A stretch of DNA of 64,000 bases, from NCBI GenBank assembly GCA_018907035.1, contig JACCIC010000048.1, positions 2,584,001 to 2,648,000 of the forward strand, in the 5' to 3' direction. The translations under genes and the position numbers were made by a program. The notes below the pieces were generated by a model. It did not search any database, was not told the origin of the DNA, and saw only the letters and a program-made list of their open reading frames with translations. Shown piece after piece: positions 1 through 12,974 of the stretch; the stretch's first letter is position 1; each line of letters starts with the position of its first letter. The DNA is from Sycobia sp. Sy_11 (lineage: Eukaryota; Arthropoda; Insecta; Hymenoptera; Epichrysomallidae).

Positions 1-323
1 ACTCCTGATTTTAAGCATAAATCATCCTTATCTTTGTAATTATTAAACAATCTACTCAAATTATTGCTATTTTTAAAGAAAGTTTGAATGTTATATTTCC
101 GAAAATTTCTTTTTATTCTTTCAGACAATCCTCTAACATATGGCAAGAGAATAATTTTTCCTCCGTTAACATCAATTCCTGCACCATGTCTATTTTCGGT
201 ATTATAAATGTCAAACTATCTCTCAGCAATTAATCTATTAATAAATTGAATTGGATAACCATTATTAATGAAAGTTTCTCTTACTATCTGTAAATTATTT
301 TGTCTAAAATCTTTATGTGACAA
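1..323 (-). mobile_element. Penelope-like element fragment (linker before GIY-YIG)
   Basis: The reverse strand encodes the linker between reverse transcriptase and endonuclease of a Penelope-like element. It matches residues about 54 to 160 of the open plus-strand copy at 34287..35078 almost codon for codon. The fragment is broken: the codon before FDIYN is TAG where the intact copy has TTG, so the frame stops near position 216. It is cut by the window edge on the left. On the right it ends abruptly against the 60-bp minisatellite. It is a dead remnant. Confidence 0.85.
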
Positions 324-590
324 TGGAGAAAATTGTACTTTTGAGTTCGAATGGTAGAAAAAGATGTCCAAATGTCTCGAGATGGCATTTACGAATAGTA
401 TCATGTTCGGACTATAAGACATGTCTCAGGACGACTGCTATAAAGAGTTTTGTGTTAGGGAGGTAGAATACAATGTCCAGGTATCCCTGGACGACTTTCA
501 TTGGGAATGTGCATGTTGGAATGATAGAATACTAATTTCTTCATATAAATGCCTTAGATACTCCCGAAAGAAGTCGTTCCAAAACACACA
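324..590 (+). repeat. Family E fragment: 60-bp minisatellite units
   Basis: About four degenerate units of the 60-bp minisatellite described at 41820..42600. The entry sequence (GGAGAAAATTGTACTTTTGAG) is the same as in the copies near 1740, 11850 and 41820. The units then run into a gypsy-type pol remnant. The short reading frames here are a by-product of a period divisible by three. Confidence 0.75.
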
Positions 591-1135
591 GACATCCGAT
601 TCTACCGCCCCATCACGAAACAAGCCAATAGGCTTAATCGAGTAGGAACGCCAATGTTAGCAAAACTCTACGAAACACCAAATGAATGGGATCGTGTAAT
701 CGAAAAAGTCGAGTTTGCTTTAAATAATACAGGTTCGCGAACAACGAAAATTGGCCGGAGTGAATTGCTTTTTGGAAGTAGGCAGTTAGAAAAAATGAAC
801 GATGAGATTGGGTTAGTAGTGAAAAAAGTTGCTAGTCGAAATTTTTAGGAAATGAGACGAGCCTACAAACCTACCTAAAAAAGAGGTTGAAAGCAGGCTC
901 ATACCATGTAGGAGATTACGCGATGATTAAAAACGTAGACACAATGATTGGCATAAACAAAAATTGATACCTCGATATAAGGGTCCCTACATAGTGGAAA
1001 AAGTACTGGATTACGATCGATATATCTTAACTGATATTGAAGGATTTTAGATCACAAACTTACACACTAGTACTTCACACACATCTTAGAAAGGTGTCGT
1101 TGCACCCGATAGAATGAAATCGTATAAAGGTTGAA
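591..1135 (+). pseudogene. Ty3/gypsy retrotransposon integrase C-terminal remnant
   Basis: Three-frame reading gives the end of a gypsy-type pol. First comes an integrase stretch with VEFALNNT and ELLFG (654..848), the usual end of the integrase core. Then, at about 965..1050, a GPYIVEKVL...DRYILTDIEGF-like segment matches the integrase C-terminal domain that precedes the stop in Mdg3-like elements. The frame is broken by in-frame stops and by at least one frameshift near 850. No gag, protease or RT is present upstream, where the sequence is minisatellite. It is a 5'-truncated, inactive remnant. Assignment to Ty3/gypsy is by recalled motif pattern only. Confidence 0.7.
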
Positions 1136-1139
1136 TTAA

Positions 1140-1722
1140 TAAATACTTTATAATTGGTATTGTGATGTTAGAATAATAATAATAATATTTAATAATAATA
1201 ATGTATTGTATTGTATCATATTGTAAAAAAAAATTATTGTATTATGTATTTTAGAAATAATTGCGGCATATTTACATATGAATATAATTAAATTATTAAG
1301 AATATAAAATCAAAAATAAAAAATAAAAAAAGGGTCAGGATGGCCGAACTGTAGAGATTTCCCTAGATCAAGCCATGTACCAAACATATACCTGTATTGT
1401 GCAGGCCAGTTCTTGTGCGGCGCAAGCCCAGACAGGTGCAAGCGATTGCTAGTAGGAAAATACCTTATATAGTTGCGTTGTATGTGGGAGCAGTGATCCC
1501 GAGGTAATAAGATAAATGTATGCATTAGAGAAGTTAAGGTTGTCCTGAGTAAGGAAAGAGAATGGTGGTATATAACCGAGCTCCCGCACATTCCGTAACC
1601 TGTTGTATGTGTGTTCCGTTCGTAAGTTAAATTAATAAAATATACTTTTAATATTAAATTGATGCTATAAGTTTCTTTTATTTCAAATCATGATTACGCC
1701 CTATAATATATGCAAATTACAT
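1140..1722 (+). mobile_element. Probable 3' LTR of the gypsy remnant
   Basis: The stretch directly follows the gypsy pol end. It starts with a TG-type boundary near 1150 and ends near a CA at about 1721, with AATAAA-like signals close to 1640. No second LTR is present to define the ends, so both boundaries are inferred. An antisense frame at 1310..1591 has no recognisable product. Confidence 0.4.
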
Positions 1723-1732
1723 ACGGCTTCTA

Positions 1733-2330
1733 CGGTAAAAATTGTACTTTTGAGTTCAAGCGGTAGACGATGTCCAATTGTCTGAAGACGACGTTTATGG
1801 ATTCTATCATGCTCGGCCGATAGAATTATGTCTTGAGACGACTGCTATAGAGAGTTATGTGTTGGGAAGGTAGAATACGATGTTCAGATATCCAGGAACA
1901 ATTTCTACTGGTGGTTTCGGTGTTCGAATGATAGAATACGAATCTCTTGATAGAAGTCGTCTCGTCATACCTGGACATCGCCTTCTATCCTCCGAACACG
2001 AAACTCCCCGTACAAGTCCTTTCGAGGAAACTAGACATTGTTTCCTATCGACTAAATATAATACTCCTCTTAGAAGTCGTTCGGACATACTTCTACATCG
2101 TATTCTACCATCCCAATACGAAACTCACAACATAAATCTTCTCATAGAATTCGATTTTCTCATACCTGGACATCGATTTCTACCAAGTAAATACAATACT
2201 CCCTGTAGAAATCGTCCGCAGACACCTGGACATCGCATTCAATCATCCAAACACACAACTACCAGCAGAAATCGTTCTGAGACAACGGGATATCGAGTTC
2301 AACCGCCCGTACACGTAGATATATATATAT
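1733..2330 (+). repeat. Family E copy E0: forward minisatellite block
   Basis: About eight to nine 60-bp units in forward orientation, ending in the sequence that normally follows the array (ACGGGATATCGAGTTCAACC). It then runs into a (TA)n tract at 2319..2339 and meets copy E1 in the opposite orientation, so the two copies form an inverted pair. A 189-codon frame at 1880..2449 is open only because the repeat period is 20 codons. Confidence 0.75.
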
Positions 2331-2447
2331 ATATATATACATCATATATCATATCATACTTCATATTATATCATATCATATCCTATCATATTTCATATCA
2401 TATCATATCCTATCATATTTCATATCATATCATATCATACTCATTCT
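2319..2447. repeat. (TA)n and (ATCAT)-type microsatellite
   Basis: (TA)n followed by about 100 bp of imperfect TATCATATCATAC units. The second part is the 3' microsatellite tail of family E copy E1, which lies on the reverse strand. Confidence 0.9.
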
Positions 2448-2726
2448 AATGTATACAAATAAATCGTGTTTTTGTTTGTACACGATAACCGAAAAAACTA
2501 CTGAACCGATTGTTCTTGAAATTTTGCATATAGATTGTATATTATCTTGGTATGGACACAGGTTATGTTTTTTATTAAAAATCGTTTTACTTTCACCAAT
2601 AAATTCATATAATGGTTTTAATAATCAGTTTCACTTGCGGCCACTAGGTGGTGTCTTGAATCATGAACGTCAACTCAAAATAGTCCGCTTATAGTATTAA
2701 TTCCAGGCCAGCTTAAAGGAATGTTC

Positions 2727-4445
2727 ATTTCCTCCCTTCAAGCAGGGACATCATCCCTACCTCCCCCAAAGAGATACGCGACATCATTCGCAGTCTTCAA
2801 AACAAGAAAGCCCCTGGTGCTGACAAAATCAATAACAACACACTAAAAATCCTCCCCCATAAATACATCATGTCCATCTGCAATATCGTAAACGCAATGA
2901 TGAGACATCAATACTTTCCCAAGGCCTGGAAAACGGCCATAGTGGTCTGTCTTCGAAAAGTTGGGAAATCCCTCAACGATCCCGCAAGCTATCGTCCCAT
3001 CAGTCTTCTAAACTCCCTAAGCAAAATGGCCGAAAGCGTTATCCTAAAACGCCTCTGCACCTCAGTCACCAGAAAAACCTCATACCTGACTGTCAGCATG
3101 GGTTCCGCACAGGGCACAGCACTTGTCACCAACTTCTCAGAGTTACGGAACTCATTGCTGACAACATGAACAGACGGCTGCAGACAACGATGCTGCTGCT
3201 AGATGTCCAGCAAGCCTTCGACAGGGTATAGCATGACGGGCTCGTCTTCAAGCTCATTGCCAAGGACATCCCCCACTATTTTATCGGAATAATAAAGTGG
3301 TTCCTATCACACCGATTTATTCGAGTTAGCGTAGGTAACTCCCTTTCCGCTCGAAAGGCCATCTCAGCCGGCGTCCCTCAAGGGTCTAAGCTCTCCCCCT
3401 ACTTTTTACTTTTTTCTGCCATGATCTTCCCATACACGATACAATTACCACGGCACTCTACGCGGATGATATTGCCCTCCTAGACGCCACTAAACAATCT
3501 GCCACAGCACCTCAAGGCTAAACAGATTTCTCCCACACCTCATCAACTGGTACTCACGGTGGAGACTCTCCATCAACGAGAACAAGTACAATGCAATCTT
3601 TATCTCCCGTAAAAACCGCACCCCTCCAAACATAACGATCAAAGGCTCCTCCATCCTGTGGAGCCAATCGGTCAAATACCTCGGAGTGACGTTCGACAGG
3701 AACCTATCCTGGAACAAACACCTCCACCTCACCAGGAGCAAAATGCTATGTGCCTTCTTAAAGCTCAAACCTTTCTTCCATAGCAAAACCGTGCCACCCA
3801 GAACAAAGGCCAGAGCCTTCTCCGCCACCATCAGGAGCATTGCCACATATGCCATCCCCATCTGGGGGTCCATCCCCCTAGATAGACTTCAGCGACTCCA
3901 AGGCACCTACATGGGGCTGCTACGCTCTTCCTTTAACACCCCTTGGTACTTAAAAAACACTCGAGTACTTAAGGAAACTAACCTTCTTGCTCTCAACGCT
4001 TACGCGAACAAATTCGCCAAAAATCTGAGAGAATCAATTAAACAGCACCCGAACACAGGAATCCAATCCCGGAGTAGTATCCTTCCTAAATCGATGGATC
4101 GCTACGGGAGGCCTTGCCACCTGATCAACGATCCGTAACCCCATCAGCCACCACCGGCCACTCCGTGCTTCGTTTTCGTACGTAAGCCTCTGCCCCCATG
4201 AAGGCAGAGCCCCTAAACTAACTAATTCCTCCCCCCTATCCACATCCCACTTCTGCTCCCTCACCCCCTATACCGTTCCATTAATAATTTTATCCCAACA
4301 GGTAAAGGGAATGATACATCCGGGTAGGAATCTTTGCGGGGAGGGGTTTTAATCGGTAGGCATGCGAGCAAAGGCTCCATGAATCCGACACTTCCTCTCT
4401 TAGAGAGGTGTCTTTAGAAGATTTCTCCTCCCCGCGTCGCCAAAA
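2727..4445 (+). mobile_element. Jockey-clade non-LTR element, 5'-truncated copy C
   Basis: Reverse transcriptase region from just before the KAPGADKIN motif to a poly-A end. Recognisable pieces are KAPGADK, YFPKAWKTA and SYRPISLLN (2800..3020), a palm segment LLLDVQQAFDR (near 3195), a YADDIAL-type box (near 3455), a WYSRWRLSIN segment (about 3546) and the C-terminal domain at 3686..4138. Stops and frameshifts break it into at least four frames, one being TAG in place of a Trp codon near 3226. A 12-bp target duplication (AAAGGAATGTTC, 2715..2726 and 4446..4457) flanks it, and the interrupted family E sequence is continuous across the site in other copies. It is therefore a true retrotransposition event. 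Confidence 0.85.
2870..4138 (+). pseudogene. Broken Jockey reverse transcriptase (copy C)
   Basis: The coding remains of copy C run in the frames 2870..3169, about 3173..3480 and 3686..4138. They cover RT fingers, palm and the C-terminal region with the segment IATYAIPIWGSIPLDRLQRLQ typical of Jockey-clade ORF2 ends. Compared with copy D (43492..45113, reverse strand) the amino-acid match is high, so both come from one recent family. The endonuclease domain and ORF1 are absent because of 5' truncation, so no functional product is expected. Confidence 0.8.
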
Positions 4446-4608
4446 AAAGGAATGTTCTTATCAAACTTTGGGATTCGTATCCTAAAGGAGGTGTGAAGTT
4501 AGTCGGTATACTCTTTTTGTTCTTCAGGTTCATCTGACACTACTCTCACACCTTATGGATATCTTTTGATTTTTGTAAATTTTATTTTCACTTACGTAGG
4601 AACATCTG

Positions 4609-4609
<1 letters not shown>

Positions 4610-4644
<35 letters not shown>

Positions 4645-4702
4645 ATGGTTCTGTATGCCAAAACAGACTGAATATAGTTTGTGACGACAAATGATATTTT
4701 TG

Positions 4703-4766
<64 letters not shown>
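4610..4766. repeat. (CT)n, (CA)n and (TA)n microsatellites
   Basis: (CT)n at 4610..4639 sits at the position where every family E copy has a (GA/CT)n tract. (CA)n at 4708..4738 runs directly into (TA)n to 4766. Confidence 0.9.
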
Positions 4767-4769
<3 letters not shown>

Positions 4770-5705
4770 TTTATATTCTATAAACGCATTTTAAATACGG
4801 TTTCTACTGAGAAATATTGTATTGGCGTGTACGGACGGTTGATTACGATATCCCGTTGCCTCAAGACGATTTCTATAGGCAATTGTGCGTTCGGATGATA
4901 GAATGCGATGCCCAGATACCTCTCGGCACTTTCTACGGGGAATATTGTATTTAGTTGATAGAAAACGACGTCCAGGTATGAGGAAATCAATTTCTATGGG
5001 AAGATTCGTGTTGGGACAGTAGATACGATACCATGTCGTTTCGAACGACTTCTACGGGGAGTATTGTGTTTAATCGTTAGGAAACGATGTCTAGTTTACT
5101 CGGGACGACTTCTACTGGGACTATCGTGTTTAGTTGGTAGAAAACGATGTTCACGTATGTCGGGACAACTTCTACGGGGAGTTTCGTGTATAGTTGGTGG
5201 GAAACAATTCCCAGGTATGTCAGTACGACATCTATGAAGAGATTCGTATTCTATCATTCGAACACGCACACTCCCAGTAAGAATCGTCCCGGGATATCTG
5301 GACATTGTATTCTACCTCCCCAACACAACTCTGTATAGCGGTCGTTCTGAGACATTTCCTACAGTCCGGACATGATACTCTCTGTAAACGTCGTATCGAG
5401 ACACTTGGACACCTTTTTCTACCGCTCGAACTCGAAAGTACAATTTTTTCTATCGAATCCATGTTTAAAATGTATATATATATTCTATAAAATGGTCGGC
5501 AAAATATCTTTTTGAAGTAGACGCTACATTGAAGCAGCTTTTTATACAGAATCTACGATAAGTAAATTACGGTCAATTATTTATAGAAATATAGATTTGT
5601 ACATAAAGTACTTTTACTTAGATATTATTGAATTGTTTATGAAATCGGTGAAAATATTGTCTCGAGCGAAGCTGAGACGAGGGATGCTAGTATACATATA
5701 TATGT

Positions 5706-6039
5706 AGATTTCGTATATTTCCGGTTTTTAATTAAATACCGTGAATTTTAATAGTGGTGCCAATTAAAACTAAAGCAATATAAGAGTCTGCAAATAGCAT
5801 ATTTTTAAGCGGACGCTAGTAATTGCCTTTTTAAACCCTATTTTACCATTATCTCTTTTGTTCAAACTAAAAAAAAAACATAGCCTATGTCACTTCTGAA
5901 ATTAATATAACGTATAAAAATACAAATATAATTCGTCGATACAAACTGTATACAGTATGATTTGGCATACAGAACCATTTTATAAGAGAAGAAGAGAGAA
6001 AGACAAAGAGACAGAGAGTGAGAGAGGGAGAGAGAGAGG

Positions 6040-6108
<69 letters not shown>

Positions 6109-6566
6109 CGGATTTTCTAACGTAAGAGAAAATAAAATTTATAAAAATCAAAAGATATCCATAAGGTGTGAGTGTAGTGACAGATTAACCTGAAGAACAA
6201 AAAAGATAATATCGACTAACGCCACATCTTCTTTAGAATACTAATCCCAAAGTTGAATATGATCATTCAAATGAATTGGCCTAGTATCAATACTTTAAGC
6301 TGACTACTTTGAGTCGATAATTGTGATTCATACGCCGCCTACTTACCGCTGGTGAAACTGACTGCTAAAACCTTTAACTTAATTTATCGTTGAAAGTAAA
6401 ATAAATTTCGATAAAAAAACATAGCCTATGTCCTTCCGAAAATAATATAGTATATATATCGTATTTTGAATGTCAGGACAATCGGTTCAGTAATTTTTTT
6501 CTTCAAAGTGTACAAAAACACGCTTTGTCTTTATAAATTAGTATGATATGATATGTTATGATATAT
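5706..6566 (+). mobile_element. Family E copy E2, 3' half, forward
   Basis: It starts at the AATACCGTGAATTTTAA block, passes the (GA)n tract (6046..6109) and the AACCTGAAGAAC block, and ends in CGGTTCAGTAATTTTTTTC and CTTTATAAATTAGTATGATATG. It lacks the start and the minisatellite. It abuts the start of E1, so the two form a head-to-head inverted pair. Confidence 0.7.
6046..6109. repeat. (GA)n microsatellite
   Basis: Uninterrupted (GA)n inside family E copy E2. Confidence 0.95.
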
Positions 6567-7292
6567 ATGCTATATAAAATAACGTTAATTCGAGCACGTA
6601 ATAATAAAATTAAATATATGATGTGTTTTTAATTAATATATTTGTCTGCTCGAAAGCTCGAATTATCATTTATTGCTTTCAGATATCGAATTTCGGCATT
6701 TTCTCATTGATAATTTTGTAATAAAAAATTGGTTTCGATCTCGGTTGAGATACATTCATTTATAGTCATTGTGTGGATTCATGGGTGGCTACATACATGT
6801 CATTGATAACAAGTATCCATTAATTTTATTGTAAGAAAATTGTTACAGTCATTGTTTTTCATTGTCACGCATTGACTTTAATTACAATCACTAACAAAAA
6901 ATCAAATTGTGTTATAAAATGATTACCTTAAAATATCGCTTTCTTAAATTTTGGAATAGTGAAAGCAAATTTGATTAACTAAAAATTTTTTCACATTTGC
7001 ACAAATTATTTGAAAGAATTTAAAAAAATTAGAAGTAACACTATAGAACAAAAAAGTTTGATGATGTCAATAAATTCAAATATATTTTACATGTATATCT
7101 ATATATAGAACATAGATAGATCTATGTATTATAGATTGTAGTTTTGTATTTATAAAATAAATGTAATACAGCATGTGGTAGCTTTATTACTCACCGAACC
7201 CATGGTAATAACAAAGAAATAACACTGATTTCATTAAATATTGTATTATTAAGACAAAAAGAAAAGAGGGAGGGAGAATGACAGATCACAAA

Positions 7293-7345
7293 AGAAATTA
7301 AGTTGATTTATTGGCACATTGACGAATTGGTCCAACTTAATTTCT
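7293..7345. repeat. Perfect 13-bp inverted repeat (hairpin)
   Basis: Arms AGAAATTAAGTTG (7293..7305) and its exact reverse complement (7333..7345) are separated by 27 bases. They lie just left of the dispersed repeat at 7368..7655. The function is unknown. Confidence 0.7.
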
Positions 7346-7367
7346 ACAAATATTTCTTAAATTATGT

Positions 7368-7655
7368 ATTGAATTTTTATCAAATAAAGAAGGTGGAATA
7401 TTAAATAAAGATACACGAAAGAATCTTTTAAAATGAATCTCATTTTCAACGAGAAATGAAAAGACATCTGTCCAATCGCAAGGAAGATGACTAAACACTA
7501 ACTACAGTATACGAAATTGAATACTTTGCAATCCTTTGTGTGAAACTGTAAACTTATAAGAAAAACTTCAGGCATCTAAACAAAAAACTCATAAATCATT
7601 TGCCAATTTGCCACTAGGGGCGTAACGATGCAGACTGTAATAAAACCGAGCGGAC
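7368..7655 (+). repeat. Dispersed ~290-bp repeat, forward copy
   Basis: The sequence is homologous along its length to the reverse complement of 28267..28543. Shared landmarks are AGGTGGAATATTAAA, the GACATCTGT block, ACTAACTACAGTA, CAGGCATCTAAACAA and CATAAATCATTTGCCA. No coding frame was found. The family was not recognised. Confidence 0.75.
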
Positions 7656-8404
7656 GCATCTGTTTACAGTCCTTCTACAATACTGTACAATATTTATTCT
7701 CAAGTATTTTTTGCTTTATTATTTTAGAAAAGGCTAAAATAATCTAAAATTATGTGTATAATGCATTAGAATTATAAAGATATAGAAAGTAATTTGTCGA
7801 TACTAATTATAAGTAATTTCAAAACCCTTGTGTGTGTATGCATAAATGTATGCAGACCTACAATAATCAGTACAACCATATATGTTGGATTTTTATTTAA
7901 TTCGCTGCAATAATACTATAGAACAAATTACTTTTTTTTGTTTTCTCCATTTAAAATACGAATAATTTTTTTTTTTGAAAAAAAAAACATTCATGTTTAT
8001 ATAAAACATCGATATATGTGATTTTCCACCTTGCCGTCTATAATACAAGGATAAACCAGTCTTTTACAATTGCTATTATATGTCTATAGCTATAAATAAC
8101 ATTTTGTTCGATGAAAACTCCGTGTAACTCGGAAAATTCTATACGAATCTATTAAACAAAAGGAGATCGATAAATTCACAAATAGATCATCCAATCTAAT
8201 ATTAAAAATTGTCTCATAATAATTAATGCTCACTCGTATAAAAATGTTATCATAAGTACACAATGTAATTTTAATTTATTTTATTTGATTTTGAATAAAA
8301 ATTGATGAATTTGCGCCTGTACAGAAAAGGCTGCGCCTAACTTTGTATACCTGTCCCAAACCTCTGTCACAGACTCCCCGAAAAAAAGAAAAAAAAATAA
8401 CGTG

Positions 8405-8900
8405 ACTCACCACCTCTCTCCACCCACGAAAATTCCGTATCATCCGGAGGCACGGCGTTCGAACATCGGGCGTTCGCTCAGCCGGCCGATCATCTGACGA
8501 CGATGCTGAATCGAGCCAACGACGAGCGAAAAGACAGGGGGGCGTAGGGCGCTGCTCTCCGCCTCATAGATCACGATGTATTTACAGGAGCCGTGGAACG
8601 GAGAGAATACGGGGGAAAACTTTGGAATTATTTTTCACTCGATACACTCACTCACGCACTTATTGCTCTCGGCGGATAAAAATTTTGGGAACTCAATCCA
8701 TATGGATATACAATATCGGAACGTGCAAGACGTAGAAATGAGTATCGAATATACGGAAAAACGTGAACAGTCGGGTTGTATATATGTGTAAATACAATTT
8801 AACTTTTCATTCGAGATAATAACACAGCACACGAACCATTCGCGATTAGGCGCTTATTGTAACTGACGTGAGCGGTGAGCGAGCCTCCACGATCCAGTCA
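8405..8900 (-). promoter_or_regulatory. GC/CpG-rich island; possible non-coding first exon on the reverse strand
   Basis: 8440..8580 is clearly richer in G, C and CpG than its surroundings. On the reverse strand a good splice donor (GTGAGT, complement of 8405..8410) follows it, as expected for a 5' UTR exon of a gene running leftward through a long intron. The longest reverse-strand frame in the proposed exon is only about 17 codons, so it would be non-coding. No downstream exon was identified, so this is inference. Confidence 0.3.
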
Positions 8901-8984
8901 TGAGACAAGAGTCTGATGTCTGCACCTAACAAACATGCTATATAGCGTCCGTATATTTATGGATGTATGTGCTCGCATATGTAT

Positions 8985-8994
8985 ATACATACAT

Positions 8995-9029
<35 letters not shown>

Positions 9030-9143
9030 GGCACACATACTGAACAACTCCGTGAGCTGCTCCGTAAGACCGAAAGTATTATAGCTGCTGTTGAGCCTGA
9101 GAGAAGAGAGCGGGAGTTGACGGGAATGCTTTAGAGAGGATCG

Positions 9144-9198
<55 letters not shown>
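8985..9198. repeat. (AC)n(TA)n and (TA)n microsatellites
   Basis: (AC)n then (TA)n at 8985..9029, and a second (TA)n at 9144..9198. Confidence 0.9.
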
Positions 9199-11547
<2,349 letters not shown>

Positions 11548-11757
11548 CTAGCATCCCCTGTCTCGGCTTCGCCCAAAATAATAATTTAATCGATTTCATA
11601 AACAAATCAGTAATCTCTAAGTAAAAAGTAGTCTATATATAAAAATCTATATTTCTATAAATAATTGACCGTAATTTACCCACCGTCGCTTCTGTATAAA
11701 AAGCTGCTTCAATGTAGCGTCCACTTCAAAAAGTTAATATTTTGCCGACAATTTTAT

Positions 11758-11826
<69 letters not shown>

Positions 11827-11839
11827 GCATATTAAATAT

Positions 11840-12250
11840 GACTTCAATGGAAAAAATTGTACTTTTGAGTTCGAGAGGTAGAAAAAGATGTGCAAGTGTC
11901 TCGAGACGACGTTTACAGAGAGCATCATGTTCAGACTATAACACATGGAAATCGCATTCTATCATCCGAACACGAAACTTCCCGTAGAAGTTGTCCCGGC
12001 ATACCTAAACATCGTTTCCTACCAACTAAATACGATACTCGCCGTAGAAGTCTTTCGGAAAGAGTACCGTCTCAACATGAACTTCCCGTAGAAGTTGATT
12101 TCCTTATATCTGGACGTCGTTTTCTATCAACTAAATATAATATTCCCCGTTGAAATCGCCCAAGGACACCTGGACATCGCCTTCTATCATCCAAACACAC
12201 AACTGCATATATAAATCGTCTTGAGGCAACGGGATATCGTAATCAACCGC
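11840..12250 (+). repeat. 60-bp minisatellite array in E3
   Basis: About six to seven units, each with a GACATCGTxTTCTATCA-like segment, a CACGAAACTxCCCGTAGAAGT-like segment and a variable linker. It is the same family as the array at 41820..42600. Confidence 0.8.
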
Positions 12251-12690
12251 CCGTACACGCCAATACAATATTTTTCAGTATAAACCGTATTTAAAATGTG
12301 TATATATGATATGTACAATATAATATACATACAATATATATTACATATTTCGTAAATTTTCGTTTTTTCAATTAAATACCGTGAATATTTTCGTAGTGAT
12401 GCCAACTGAAATTCAAGCAAAATGGTATAGCGAATAACATATTTTTTAAGCAGCCGATGGATATTTCCTTTTTATGCAGAAGTGACGATATATTATATAT
12501 ATAGATTCGAGGTTATTGGTAAATGAACGCTATTTTGCAATCATTTCTTTTGTTCAAAGTAAAAAAAATAGTCTCTTGTTACAATTTTGTAGTTAATATA
12601 ATGTATAAAAACAAAAATATAATTGTCGTCACAAATTATATTCAGTATGATTTGGCATACAGAAACTTTTTATAAGAGAAGGAGAAAGGA

Positions 12691-12737
<47 letters not shown>

Positions 12738-12974
12738 CAGATTTTCTAACGTAAGAGAAAATAAAAATTATAAAAATCAAAAGATATCCATAAGGTGTGA
12801 GTGTAGTGTCAGATTAACCTGAAGAACAAAAAAGGTAATACGGACTAACGCCACATCTTCTTTAGGATACGAATCCCAAAGTTGGATATGAACATTCGTT
12901 TGAGCTGGCCTAGTATTAATACTTTAAGCGGACTACTTTGAGTTGATGTTCGTGATTCAAGACGCCACCTAGTG

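Larger units (their letters stand above)
2340..5705 (-). mobile_element. Family E copy E1, full length, split by a Jockey insertion
   Basis: On the reverse strand, from high to low coordinate, come the CTAGCATCCC-type start (near 5690), the minisatellite array (about 4840..5450), the AAATTTTCG/AATACCGTGAA block, a (GA)n tract (4610..4639), the conserved AACCTGAAGAAC and CCCAAAGTTTGATA blocks, and the CGGTTCAGTAG...CACGATTTATT tail. The element is interrupted at 2727..4445 by a Jockey fragment. No coding capacity is recognisable. The end sequences look like those of widespread insect repeats that finish in AATTAGTATGATATG, but I could not assign a superfamily. Confidence 0.65.
6567..8400. other. 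AT-rich intergenic stretch with one dispersed repeat
   Basis: No gene or recognisable element apart from the inverted repeat at 7293..7345 and the dispersed repeat at 7368..7655. Reading frames are short and of low complexity. Confidence 0.6.

Noticed and set aside
1880..2449. 189-codon plus-strand frame
   Set aside because: It is open because the 60-bp minisatellite period equals 20 codons, and it ends in microsatellite. There is no sign of a protein domain, and other copies break the frame.
5885..6193. Ser/Leu- or Arg/Glu-rich frames over (GA)n
   Set aside because: These are translations of a microsatellite, not genes. The same holds at 38447, 41040 and 23449.
11548..11600. HDV-like ribozyme at the start of family E
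   Set aside because: The CTCGG/CCGAG hairpin at the start recalls ribozyme-bearing element ends, but I could not assemble the nested double pseudoknot by eye.
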